A stretch of DNA of 64,000 nt from Bugula neritina (lineage: Eukaryota > Bryozoa > Gymnolaemata > Cheilostomatida > Bugulidae): assembly GCA_964035545.1 (NCBI GenBank), contig OZ037766.1:30172274-30236273 (forward strand), read 5' to 3'. The notes under the pieces were generated by a model. The model did no database searches and was not told where the DNA came from. It saw only the letters and a program-made list of their open reading frames with translations. Numbering within the stretch: position 1 is the stretch's first letter; each line of letters starts with the position of its first letter. Both the position numbers and the translations under genes were made by a program. This document shows positions 1 to 10,052 of this stretch, in pieces.

Positions 1-400
1 CTTTAGGAGTTTAGTATACTAAAAACTTTTATATTATAATTGAAAACCAATTGCTAACATGGATTGTGATGTGGGAATATCGAAAATTGCAATATTTTTT
101 TATCTAAAACAATTGGGAATTTTGTGTCTAGCGCTTAATAGGGGGTAAAATTGAGTTTTAATATAACAGTGCTTGCCTGTATACAAGACATATTATTCAC
201 AGTGCTAACATAAAAGGTTTTATGAAATGTTAGTTGAAGAAACTCTGAAAAATTTTGAATTTTTATTGAGTCAATAAATTAAATAAATGTCATCAATTGT
301 AGAGTTGATGAAAGTATTAATTCTATTTTTAAAGATTTGCCTTATCCACATATTAAAACTCATATGTTAAAAATAATAGTTATTTCAACACTATTTTCAA
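1..400 (+). repeat. 3' flank of a secreted-family gene copy lying upstream of the window
   Basis: The first 120 bases match the DNA downstream of the intact secreted-family gene (about 11,550-11,660), sharing GGAGTTTAGTATAC and CAATTGCTAACAT. Bases about 220-400 match the flank after the 50 kb relic (about 51,840-52,020), sharing ATTAATTCTATTTTTAA. The window therefore probably opens just past the 3' end of another family member. No coding sequence is seen here. Confidence 0.5.
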
Positions 401-737
401 AATCATCACAATGACTTCAGGTTTTACAAAGCTCTTTGAGTAAGCATATATAGCTACATATTAATGTATACATGTCACTAAGTTTTTAGATTGCAATCCT
501 ATATTGACTTGTATCTGTGATTATTCAAATGTCACCTGTGAAGTTGTTGTATATTCATACCAGTTGTAACATTTTAAGCTTGACCACAGGTTTTTTAACA
601 TAATAACCGTAATCTTTGTAAAGAAAACTCTACAGGTGACATTTGAATAATCACAAATACAAGTCAAATCTAGGATTTCAATCTAAAAACTCAGTAATTT
701 GTATACTTTATTATGTAGCTATGGTTACTCAAAAAAT

Positions 738-1025
<288 letters not shown>

Positions 1026-1800
1026 TATGTCTGTCATATATATATAAGTGATCAATAAAATATATGGCAACTGTTGCTGTCTACACATAATTAAAATAAA
1101 TGCATAATCCTCGTTAATACTGAAACCCCATGCCGAATGCAAGTTTAAACCCTTTGGTGCTTATAGTTGGTTTAGAAGCAACTGATAATAGACATGATAG
1201 GGAAGTTAGTAGCAGCTGCCCTTAACTGCTTTGTTTAAGATAGTAAGCTTCTAGCATTCCTACAGATTTCCATTATTCTCCTAATACTATCATCAGCAAC
1301 TACAAACAGTGTAGCAGTTCGTGGATGTTAGGAGATTCCTTGGCATGATGTCATATGATTTACATACCATATAACAATGAGCTGCTATGCAGAGCTTTTT
1401 GGTATGAGTTAGGAGAAGACAACTCCTGGGAGTAAAATTATATCTATGCTTCTAATAAAGTTGATGATAAAGTGTTTTTGCTTGTGATTTCGTGTTTTAA
1501 TTAACATTTACAATCATGCTAGTACACGTATGTTTTATAAGGAAGGAGCATTGAGGTTTACTAAGATTTTCTTTTGTTATTCAAATTAGTTAAATGTGTT
1601 AAGATATTTTCAATTATGTGGTACCACTGTTATTGTCTTAAAACTCAAAAAATTCTTTTAGTTTTATAGTTCGTGTTGTGAAAGCAAGGACATGAAACGA
1701 CTGAAAAAAAAGAAAAAAGTGCAAAAATTTTCCTATCACAGCGACTGTACACAGATTAAGACATAATGCTCTCACTTTATGGTCAGTAATTGAGTTCTCT
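1026..1800. other. no gene seen
   Basis: AT-rich DNA without a convincing exon, splice pair or repeat. A minus-strand frame at 1,638-1,826 has no splice context or coding bias and is not called. Confidence 0.5.
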
Positions 1801-1814
1801 ATAACCATCCAAGT

Positions 1815-2030
1815 CACAGCTAGCATTTTTTAAGGCTCGTGACTCTTAGATAAACTCCTAGAGTCACTTGAGCTCTCTGGTTTAAGCTTACACACCGTTT
1901 AAATATGCTTTAGTGAAACTACAATTTTTTATACTATAACTATTGCGAAGCTGTGGGCCATGGTACTCTGTTCTGTGCTGAGGAGGGGACAAATCCCAAA
2001 ACAGCTGCTGTACACAGATTGACACACACA
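1815..2030 (+). mobile_element. degenerate hammerhead-bearing repeat (retrozyme-like), copy 1
   Basis: This stretch matches 23,720-23,900 in order. It has the CTCGTGACTC / AGAGTCACTTGAGC segment, then TTACACAC and AAATATGCTTTAGT, then ATTGCGAAG and GGGCCATGGTACTCTG, then the hammerhead-like sequence. It is non-coding. It differs from the 23.8 kb copy by scattered substitutions, one of them in the ribozyme core. The (CA)n and TAGGG arrays that follow directly resemble the (TA)n array that follows the other copy, so the element seems to sit next to or seed simple repeats. Confidence 0.6.
1972..2018 (+). ncRNA. hammerhead ribozyme relic, catalytic G12 replaced by A
   Basis: Stem I pairs 1,972-1,977 (TCTGTG) with 2,013-2,018 (CACAGA). 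The core CTGAGGA is at 1,978-1,984. Stem II is GGGG/TCCC with loop ACAAA. Stem III is ACAG/CTGT with loop CTG, and the cleavage triplet is GTA. The base that should be G12 (position 1,998) is A, so the strand reads AAAAC where the ribozyme needs GAAAC. G12 is the general base in hammerheads, so this copy is probably inactive. Confidence 0.65.
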
Positions 2031-2070
2031 CACACGCGCGCGCACGCACACACGCACGCACACACACATG

Positions 2071-2242
2071 TAGAGTAGAGTAGAGTAGAGTAGGGTAGGG
2101 TAGGGTAGGGCAGGGTAGGGTAGGGTAGGGTAGGGTAGGGTAGGGTAGGGTAGGGTAGGGTAGGGTAGGGTAGGGTAGGGTAGGGTAGGGTAGGGTAGGG
2201 TAGGGTAGGGTAGAGTAGAGTAGAGTAGAGTAGAGTAGGGTA
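2071..2242. repeat. TAGGG/TAGAG pentanucleotide array 1
   Basis: A 5-base repeat of TAGGG with TAGAG units at both edges, about 34 units. The plus strand has runs of GGG separated by TA, which is quadruplex-compatible. Tyr-Pro-Thr-Leu open frames on the minus strand are repeat artefacts. It is followed by the shared GGTAACGGTTGG block. Confidence 0.95.
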
Positions 2243-2278
2243 ATGGTAACGGTTGGCAACGGTTGGTAACAGTTGGTA

Positions 2279-2394
2279 TATAACAGTACAAAAATTTCAA
2301 CGGGTGGCTTTTACAATGCAATGCAACCCGGAGAAATTTCAACCCGGCCAAATTGAAATTTTGACCGAAAATCGTGAAGGTATAAACGCAACTT
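2279..2394. repeat. right end of an AAGTTGCGTTTATACC-type inverted-repeat element
   Basis: This is nearly identical to 15,258-15,370, including AAAATTTCAACGGGTGGC and the terminal GGTATAAACGCAACTT. Only the right end is present. It abuts intron DNA of the first secreted-family relic, so it or a linked rearrangement removed that copy's first exon. Confidence 0.7.
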
Positions 2395-3661
2395 TACTAG
2401 ATTTTAAATGAAAATGGAACAGGCATTAATGACACAGGTAAAAATGGCACACAGATGTTAAACTTTTCCAAACCCCAAACCTTTATCCCAAACTCAAATC
2501 CCCATTCTAAACCATCAAATTTTCATATGGAAAGTGCGTCATTTTTATCTGCTTTTTCATATGTGTTATCTTAATACCTGTGTCACTTTACCAATTAAAC
2601 ACTATGTTACTAGCATCAGTGTACTTTAAATCGTGATTCAATATTCATTAGGCTATTTGAAAAAACTATAGCCAAAGTTAAAGTAAAGTTGTTTTTAAAA
2701 TAACAAAATAAGTTTTGATACTGATGACCAAACTTTTTTTTCTCCGAATATTTAGATAGTAAATTTTAAAATTTCAAAGATTATTTACTGCTTTTCATTG
2801 TTATGGCCCAAATTTGATTGTTTTCTTTCAGATTGTCAAGACTGCTTACGTACTCGTAGTCAAGCATGTCTTCGCCGTCTAGAAAATAGTAGGAGAGGTA
2901 AAAGTAGTAGAAAAGCCAGAAGAAAAGGCAGAAAAAGTATAAAAAAAGGAAGTAGAAGTAGTAGAAAGAAAGGGGGCAAATCTGCAAGGAGAAATAGCAG
3001 AAGACAACAAAAGAGAGATGACAGAAGAGCTAGAAGAAGAGGTCTTGGGAACAGAGCTCAACTCTGCAATGTAGCAGCAGGACAGCTCTGTGTTACTTTT
3101 TGCCAGCCGCCAACCTCAGCAACTACACCATTTCCAATTACTCCAGCACCAATCACCCCAGCACCATTCACACCACCTCCATTTATACTATACCTGTCAT
3201 TACACCAGCACTCATTACACCAGCTCCTATTACACCAGCTCCTGTCACTGCTGCACCACCAACTCCCGAACCAACCTCCACAACAACCTCTGCACTAACC
3301 CTAGCACCAACCCCTTCACCAACCCCCGCACCAACCCAAGCCCCAACTCCAGCACCAACCACCACAACAACCACCACAACAACCACCACAACAACCACCA
3401 CAACAACCACCACAACAACCACCACAACAACCACCACAACAACCCCCACAACAACCGCTGCACCTGGTCCAAAGGGAAAAAGATGATAATAAAAAATGTG
3501 TTTGAAACCGTAGCATCTGTGCAGTTGGCTGCATGTACTAAATTATTTTGACCGTTTGATTTCTTTTTTGTTTTGCAAATTAACATGTTTTTTGTGAAAC
3601 TATGATGATTTGGAAAATTTTGATGTCTATACTGAATTTGCATTTGTAGCTATCAAATAAA
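2395..3661 (+). pseudogene. secreted Cys/basic/Thr-Pro protein family, copy 1 (exon 2 only, frameshifted)
   Basis: Intron DNA at 2,395-2,831 matches the intron of the 50 kb copy. Exon 2 starts after CTTTCAG at 2,832 and reads CQDCLRTRSQACLRRLE, then a long Lys/Arg/Ser-rich stretch, then a QLCNVAAGQLCVTFCQPP block and Pro/Ala/Thr repeats. A TA dinucleotide present only in this copy (about 3,191-3,192, compared with the 19 kb copy) shifts the frame. The downstream frame then continues as a long Thr tract and ends in the family-type tail GPKGKR, with a stop at 3,484-3,486. A polyadenylation signal AATAAA lies at 3,656-3,661. Exon 1 with the signal peptide is absent, because repeat DNA takes its place. 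Only these two defects are visible, so inactivation looks recent. A chimeric 5' exon outside the homology cannot be fully excluded. Confidence 0.8.
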
Positions 3662-4005
3662 TTTTATTGTTTTATTTACAACTGCACAAGCTAAATTATA
3701 TTCCTTTTTTACTATAACGCACTTTATAAGAATATTCATGAGCAACATCATCATTTGTTAAACATTTCTAACTAAAATAGTCAATTTCAGAATTCAAAAA
3801 TTTCACAATTACTTTACACTCTATATAATATATTGTCCAGCCACAATTAATTTCCATGCATCTGTTACGCAGTGTCAAAGCTTTTAGAAGTAAGTTGTAT
3901 ATTCTTTAATTTGCTGCTATATTTTGTGTTGAGCTGCAATAATATAAATTATATTTAGTTTGTGTAGTATGATTGTACTGATAGAGCACTAGATAGCAAC
4001 TGACA
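3662..4005 (+). repeat. shared 3' flank of the secreted-family duplications
   Basis: Segments such as GTGTCAAAGCTTTTAGAAGT and GAGCTGCAATAATATAAAT recur after the 19 kb relic (about 19,860-20,110) and after the 50 kb relic (about 52,030-52,170). The gene copies therefore moved as blocks of at least 2 kb and not as processed cDNA. No gene is seen here. Confidence 0.7.
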
Positions 4006-4007
4006 AC

Positions 4008-4560
4008 CAACCCCACTAACAATTTACATTTATATCACATTCGAAAAAACGTTTATTAAAATATGTTTAAATGTCGACACCTTTTTTACTGCATATAATA
4101 GAATATTTAGGAAAAGCATTTTTGCCAAAACATTTCACAAATGTTGAGTTGCATTAAGTTGCATGTAGATGTGTTTTATACAACTTTGGTAAAAAGTTGT
4201 GATTCAACATTATTTAAATGTTTAAGTTTTAATGTATCTCTTTGTCTCACACAACGTTTAGGCAAAACGTTTTCTGCAAACCATTTTACCAACGTTTTAT
4301 AAACAAGTCATACAAACACTGCTATAATGTAGCTTTGATAACATTTTTATAATTTGTAAACCAACGTTAAGTTGAATGTTGAAATGTAAATGTAATTTAG
4401 CTTTTTTATCCAAATCGTTCTATAAACAACTTTTCATAAATCTTATTATAATATGTTGTGTAAACTCTATGCAGCATTGCAAATATAGGTTATTATAACC
4501 ATATGGCAAGGTTTACATAACCATTGCTATATGAAAGTATCTATATAGCAGTAAAATATT
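4008..4560. repeat. AACGTT-derived block, CpG-depleted copy
   Basis: This matches 44,091-44,640, where AACGTT and close variants recur every 20-40 bases. Here many of those CpGs have become TG or CA, as expected from deamination of methylated cytosine. No coding potential. Confidence 0.7.
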
Positions 4561-5013
4561 TTAAAAGTTTTGTATTGTTATTTATCAAAAGGACAAATTC
4601 ATACGTGGAGAAAGGACAATTCCTCATTTCTTCTTCTCTATTGTGCATCATAATAAGGTGTATTAACATTTGCAGCAGATCAACTATCGTGATAGTTGAC
4701 AACCGTCATAGCCAATCAGCGGATTCAGATTTGATACACTATAGGCCTCCAATTAGTAATGCATTGGGATGAGTGCTATTGACAAACATCTATATAGTTG
4801 ATTGTACAAGTTTGTATAACGCGCAGTTGAATAGCAGCATTGAAGTAGCTAAGTAGTGTTTCTGCTATCAGCAATTATGTAATGTTTTCTTATTTGTGCA
4901 GTAGTTACGTATACCTGTGCATTTTTTGTATAATAAACTCTTTTTTACTTTAACTTGGCAATATTGCATTAGCTCTAAATAACCCGTAATTGATGAAAGC
5001 GCAAATTCACAAC
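4561..5013. mobile_element. 453-bp insertion flanked by AATATT direct repeats
   Basis: The duplicate at 44.64 kb runs straight through this point. Here 453 extra bases lie between AATATT (4,555-4,560) and AATATT (5,014-5,019), which looks like a target-site duplication. The insert contains an AATAAA near its right end (4,932-4,937) and a short open frame at 4,524-4,772 that I do not recognise. Its class is undetermined. It could be a non-autonomous element or a retrocopy. Confidence 0.55.
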
Positions 5014-5527
5014 AATATTATACAAGTGAGGCTTTTATATTGGATGTGTGTTCATAACTTTATTGTTTAAAAATGAAGAACAATAATTACAAACAATGAT
5101 TATTACTAAAAAAACATGTGTAACCTAAATTGAAGACATATTTGTCCAATTAAATGACCTAAAATGAGTTACATATAAAATAAATGTGGCAATGAGCAGA
5201 TAAATAAATTCATATTGGAGCTAATGCAACAATTATAGATAGCAACAGGTCTTAAGAAGTACAGCAAAAACTTAAACAGAAAAAAATTTAAACCAATTAT
5301 TTTAAAATGTTGCTTTAAAACATATATAGCTATTTAGTGAAGTCAGCGAAACATACTTTTCTGTATATTATAAGCAAGTAAACGAAATAACACCAATTAT
5401 CATATTTATAGAACGCTACTTCCTTTATATCCAAAGCTGAACATTAGCAACGAGCTTTATTACCACTTTGGAGATTTAAAGTTATTTTAGCTCTTTCTAT
5501 TAAGCTTCATCTAAAATTGAGGCCTAA

Positions 5528-7770
5528 CTAAATGTTATAAAATATAAATAGGTTTCTGAAAATTGTGAATTCAGTCTGCTCATTCTTTTCCTCAAAACAT
5601 ATACTTAAAACTTCAAGGTCACGTTCTTTACAGTAAGATAGTGACCACCTACAAAGCACCAGAATACACACTAGAAACAAAAAACATACAATGTAAATGT
5701 ATATAAGCTGTGGTGAACTGAAGTGGTGTTTCAGAATAAGCTGTGAAAATGGGTGGGCAACTTCAAATTTCTGTATATTCCCCTATAAATATGACAAACA
5801 ATTTGATATATTCCTAAATGGGTAGGCAACTTTGAGCTTATGTACATTTCACTATAAAAATGACAAACAAGGGTGCAGATCATAAATGGGTGACAACTTC
5901 AAGTTTATGCAAATTCTGCAATAAAGATGGCAAACAAGACAGCTTTGATAGTGGGTGGGCAACTTCAATTTTAACTAGATTTTACTATAAAAGTGACTAA
6001 CAAGAAAGTTGAAATATGGGTGGGCAACTTCAACTTTATAAAAATTTTGCCATAAAGATGACAAACAATAAAATTAGGAAATAGGTGGGCAACTTCAATT
6101 TTATGTACATTTCACTATCAAGATGGCATACAAGAAAGTTAGAAAATTGGTGGGCAACTTCAATTTTATGTACATTTCACTATCAAGATGGCATACAAGA
6201 CTGTTCAGAGGTTGGTGGGTACTTTATATTCAATGTAAATTTTATTTTTGAAATGACAAACAATTTGACACGTTTATAAATGGGTGGGCAACTTCAATGT
6301 TGTGTACATTCAGTTATAAAAATGACCAACAAGAGTGTTCGGAATTTGGTGTACAAACTAGACTTTATGTAAATTTTACTATAAAGGAGATAAACAAGAA
6401 ATTTAGAACATAGTGTAATGGATTTTCATCCCCTATCGTTTTGAAAAATTCTAGTTGCTATCACTGAAAAATACCCTGCCTTTTGTTCTCTCTCACAAAG
6501 TTACTACAATAGGTAGGCAACTTCACGCTATAAAGATGATTAACAATAATATCTGATCATAAGTGGGTGACCTCAACTTTATACACACTGCTCTATAAAA
6601 ATGACAAACAAATAAAAACTTGTGAAAATAGGTGGGCAATTTCTAATTCATGTACATTTTACTATAAAAATAACTAACAAGGAAATGGAAAAATGGGTAG
6701 GCAACTTTCAGTTAAATTCCAATAAATTACTTAAAACTGCGAAATATTGCACTTTTCAAATAATTATTGATATAATGTAGATTTTGACTTAACTTCGTAC
6801 ATAACACCATTAGTGCATAGCTTATATGTTTGCATTTAAACAAAATTTTAAACTTTTTAAAAAAATTGATAACTATTATAATGCAAAATTTAAATTAATA
6901 AAATATGTTTCTTTCCAACATTACAAGCTTCAAATAATCAGAATTGGGCTCACCAACCTATCAATAAGTTCACATAGTGGCACCTGTGCATTTACTCATA
7001 TACAGTGTGTAAATTACAGATAACTTCATTGGTATGACTATAAATTTACCTGAATAGCCAAGTACATGGGAATAGCTAAACTTCTATCATTCAATACAAG
7101 CAAGGTATAGATAGATTCTTCTTGACGCAGAGCCTGGATGTTTCTCATATCAAGTAACCACAGATGTGAAAATGGCCTAAGGGAAATAAGAAAATATACA
7201 CAGACTAAACTAATAATTGAAATAGGCTATAACAAACTATTTTCTGACAAAAAAGGAATATTTTGTAAAAAGCTAGAATGGTAAGGGTAACGGGAAGGGG
7301 GAGCACAGCGGTCATATAAAGGGTACAAAAAGCTGGCCAAGTTGTAAGAGAATTTATTTACTTAGAGTTGGGATTTTTTTGTAAAAAGGTATTGACATAA
7401 TTATTTAACCATTGTAGATTCAACACTTGCAGAACATACATGTTGAAAAGGCGAGTCAAAAACTGTATTTATACAGCTACTTTTTGTAAATCTTTTAAGA
7501 TGTCGTTAAAGCTTAATAACTTTTTACACTCAAAGGTAACAATAAAAACCTATAAAGTTTACTGATGTTGTTGCCATTGCTTGTCTCTACATTGTTTAAC
7601 TAGTATAACAGCAAACTCTAAAATAGATTTCCCTTGAGCCACATTTATTTTCAAATTGGCCACACGGAGCACAGTGGCCAAGCTGATTATTGCACCCTGA
7701 TCACTGTTATTAGTTTGTTTGCCAAAAATTTTAGTTGAAACGTTAATGAAATTTATAGATATAGCCATTT
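5528..7770 (-). pseudogene. 3' exons of an unrecognised gene, copy A (frameshifted last exon)
   Basis: I do not recognise this protein. Three minus-strand pieces fit together. An exon ending at 7,563 (open from at least 7,768) encodes ILEFAVILVKQCRDKQWQQH and has donor CA|GTAAAC. A 127-nt exon at 7,050-7,176 (CTTAG|G ... CAG|GTAAAT) encodes PFSHLWLLDM, RNIQALRQEE, SIYTLLVLND and RSLAIPMYLAIQ. The phases match, CA|G giving Gln. The terminal exon at 5,528-5,670 has a strong TTTGTTTCTAG acceptor. Compared with copy B it lacks one base near 5,659-5,660, so phase 0 reading stops early, although the shifted frame still reads a conserved CFEEKNEQTEFT. A possible further upstream exon at about 7,800-7,890 (MAIEVLTSPDVYIRG) could splice into the frame at GAIISLATVL. 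The 1-kb minisatellite lies in the last intron. The gene could be functional with an alternative 3' end. Confidence 0.55.
5745..6715. repeat. degenerate minisatellite, unit 60-70 bp, about 14 units
   Basis: Repeats of the form GGGTGGGCAACTTCAATTTT, ATGTACATTTCACTATAAA, ATGACAAACAAG. Unit starts fall near 5,752, 5,820, 5,886, 5,952, 6,018, 6,083, 6,148, 6,212 and 6,281, with further units to 6,715. Units are diverged, and a unique insert near 6,410-6,500 interrupts the array. It lies within the last intron of the minus-strand gene. Open frames here are chance. Confidence 0.9.
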
Positions 7771-8403
7771 CTGAGTTGTTTGTAAAATATCAAGGACATC
7801 ATGGTAAGACTACAAAGCTACAAGTTGAAGCTCCCCTAATATACACATCTGGTGAAGTTAAAACTTCAATTGCCATTTTATACATCATACAAAACACTCT
7901 GCTGTTGCTACTATAGTATAGATAGTAATGATATTCATTTTATATTATATCATTGATCGAATATTCATGCATATGTGACTAAAATAAATTGAAATTTGCT
8001 CATTTGCTCCCCCTCTCCCTTCCATGTACTCCAGCCACAAACCGAAGCCATGCACCTTAGCTACAAATCAAAGAAAAAAGTTCATTCATAATTGTGTAGT
8101 ACATGTTACTAAAGTTTTTTTCTGATAAAAGTTCCTCTGAAGTGAAAATAAAAAAAACATTTTCAGATCTAAACAGTAATGAAAATGGCACCATAGAACC
8201 GAGTGATTTGCATTTTATTTTGCTTTCCACTGCTATCCGTGGTGACACAAACTGTACAGCTAAAACATGAATTTTGCTGTAGGTCTGAAAGAATATTTTT
8301 ATTTGTTTGTAATATCAAATGAATAAAAATCAAATGCTACAAAATCCGCAAAGTTTAAATATATTTGTTGTGTCCCACCCATTGGCCATTATATGTTGGT
8401 ATG
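7771..8403. other. possible upstream exons, otherwise no gene
   Basis: Minus-strand frames at about 7,800-7,890 and 8,057-8,248 could be further exons of the gene ending at 5.5 kb. The second reads VQFVSPRIAVESKIKCKSL and onward after a TTTTAG acceptor. The splice phases do not all agree, so they are mentioned only as candidates. Confidence 0.3.
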
Positions 8404-9632
8404 GGAATATTTTGCTATTCATACATGATTGGTTAAGTATACAATTGTAGACGATATCACAATATGTTGAAATTATATAAAACTAACTAACAATCTACCA
8501 ACATTCAAGTGAAATATTTTATCTGTTATATCATATGTGTATATATACAGTCAAGGGAGACTGACATAATACACTGAGCTTCAACTACCACTTTGCTTTT
8601 GCGACAGTCACTTAATACAAGACAGTGCATTGAAGCTAATGAATCTGGATTAGTGTAGGACAGATAATAACAGTTAATCTCGTTATTTATGTTATAGGGA
8701 TGGCTGAGGCTGAAATAATAGTAAATTATTTATAACGCAAGCTCTGAAATCAATCATGGACAGTGGGTGGCAGCCAAGAACAGCAACTATCTCGTAAAGA
8801 TTTTTTGAAATGCCAATTTTGACTATTTAAATGTTTTAAATGACAAAATTGGGCTTTGCTTTTAGAAAGATTGTGCTTTTTGACAAACCTTGAGATATCA
8901 TTTGCTCTGCTAATTATACGTTTAACATATGAGGAGAGGGGCATGCACCCTATAAAACATTCACAATTATATGTGTGTAACTGCAGAATTAATGTAAATT
9001 TCTGGTGTCATCAAACAGATATTCTACATTTTAGTGTAGCACAGCATGTCTTCTGGCCCTAATTAAATTTAACCAGAAAAAAGCAAATTCAAAATGTTTT
9101 TGGACCTGCCTAATTAGATAAAACGTTATATGCTAAACCGTTCTCAACAGTCACTTTATTGAAATAAAAACTTTTTCAATGAATCATTAACCCCTACCCC
9201 TACTTCAAGGTACCCTGGAAAAGATGGTAAAATATATCCAACAATATATTTCAGCCATTATAATAACACTAATATACATACTCCAACTCTATATCCTAGC
9301 AGAGATGCATATAAAATATGTTGAGATTTTATACTGTGCAAGTCTACTATATATTAATTCACTTCATATAGAGTAGAGTAGAATAGAGAAGAGAAGGGTA
9401 GAGTAGAGCAGGGCAGGGCAGGGCAGGGCACGGCAGGGCAGGGCAGGGCAGGGCAGGGCAGGGCAGGGCAGGGCAGGGCAGGGCAGGGCAGGGCAGGGCA
9501 GGGCAGGGCAGGGCAGGGCAGGGCAGGGCAGGGCAGGGCAGGGCAGGGCAGGGTAGGGTAGGGAAGGGAAGGGAAGGGTAGGGTAGGGTAGGGTAGAGTA
9601 GAGTAGAGAGGAGTAGAGTAGGGTAGAGTAGG
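8404..9632. repeat. left arm of a large inverted repeat (right arm 13,545-14,919)
   Basis: The sequence reappears reverse-complemented at 13,545-14,919, from ATTTTGCTATTCATAC at the outer edge to the pentamer array at the inner edge. Shared landmarks are GTGGGTGGCAGCCAA, GAGGGGCATG and ACCCCTACCCC. A third, direct copy of its inner part lies at 23,990-24,455. It has no coding content. Together the arms flank the intact secreted-family gene. Confidence 0.9.
9369..9632. repeat. GGGCA/GGGTA pentanucleotide array 2
   Basis: TAGAG units at the edges and about 28 GGGCA units in the middle, then GGGAA and GGGTA variants. The opposite arm holds a CCCCG/CCCTG/CCCTA version at 13,545-13,918. Pro-Ala-Leu-Pro-Cys open frames are artefacts. 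Confidence 0.95.
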
Positions 9633-9775
9633 GTCATGGTAACGGTTGATAACGGTTGGTAACGGTTGGTTATATAATAAGAAATGTTGGTCTGATATAT
9701 TATAACAGTAAAGATGAAATACAACCCGTGAGTCTCTAGGGCCTAGCAATTTACTCAACTGGCAATATTGTCACT
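9633..9775. repeat. shared block after pentamer arrays
   Basis: GGTAACGGTTGG repeats followed by AACAGTAAAGATGAAAT and TCTAGGGCCTAGCAATT. The same block is at 17,690-17,890, where a 66-bp inverted-repeat element interrupts it, and in shortened form at 2,240-2,285. Confidence 0.75.
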
Positions 9776-9852
9776 GTTTCAAAATTAATCTCACTGAAGC
9801 ATATAAAGTCAAGATTAAGGATCTACAGGTTTAATTACTTTGAGTATTTGGA

Positions 9853-9860
9853 GTATAAAA
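9853..9860 (+). promoter_or_regulatory. candidate TATA box of the intact secreted-family gene
   Basis: TATAAAAA within GAGTATAAAAAGCC lies about 190 bases upstream of the start codon at 10,053. A start site about 30 bases further on would leave a 5' leader of roughly 165 nt. Position and sequence fit a TATA box, but no other promoter element was identified. Confidence 0.4.
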
Positions 9861-10052
9861 AGCCTGATTATGAAAACAAAAGTTAGTCTATTGAAGGCAG
9901 AAAAGGCACAACATCAAAAACTTTAAGGTGAAGAATGCTTTTCTTGATAACTAGTTATATATTTGTATTTTTCATATTCAAAAATTAATAAAATATAACA
10001 AACTTGATCTCTACTTATAATATACTTACAAATTTTTTTGAAGAAGCTGAAG

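Larger units (their letters stand above)
4008..7270. repeat. 3.2 kb duplicated block, copy A (partner 44,091-46,985)
   Basis: The order of motifs is shared along its whole length with 44,091-46,985: the AACGTT-rich block, the TATTGTTTAAAA region, a terminal exon, a 60-70 bp minisatellite, a conserved AAATTACAGATAACTTCATT block, and a penultimate exon. Copy A differs by a 453-bp insertion and many CpG losses. A more decayed third match lies at about 48.5-49.4 kb. Confidence 0.85.

Noticed and set aside
2071-2242. Internal telomere repeat
   Set aside because: The unit is TAGGG (5 bases) with TAGAG variants, not TTAGGG, and it sits in a dispersed repeat block.
3183-3449. Poly-Val frame on the minus strand and HHNNHHNN frame on the plus strand
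   Set aside because: Alternative readings of the Thr-codon repeat of the secreted-family copy 1.
8057-8248. 63-codon minus-strand exon (VQFVSPRIAVESKIKC...)
   Set aside because: Looks protein-like and has an acceptor, but no donor gives a phase compatible with the next candidate exon.
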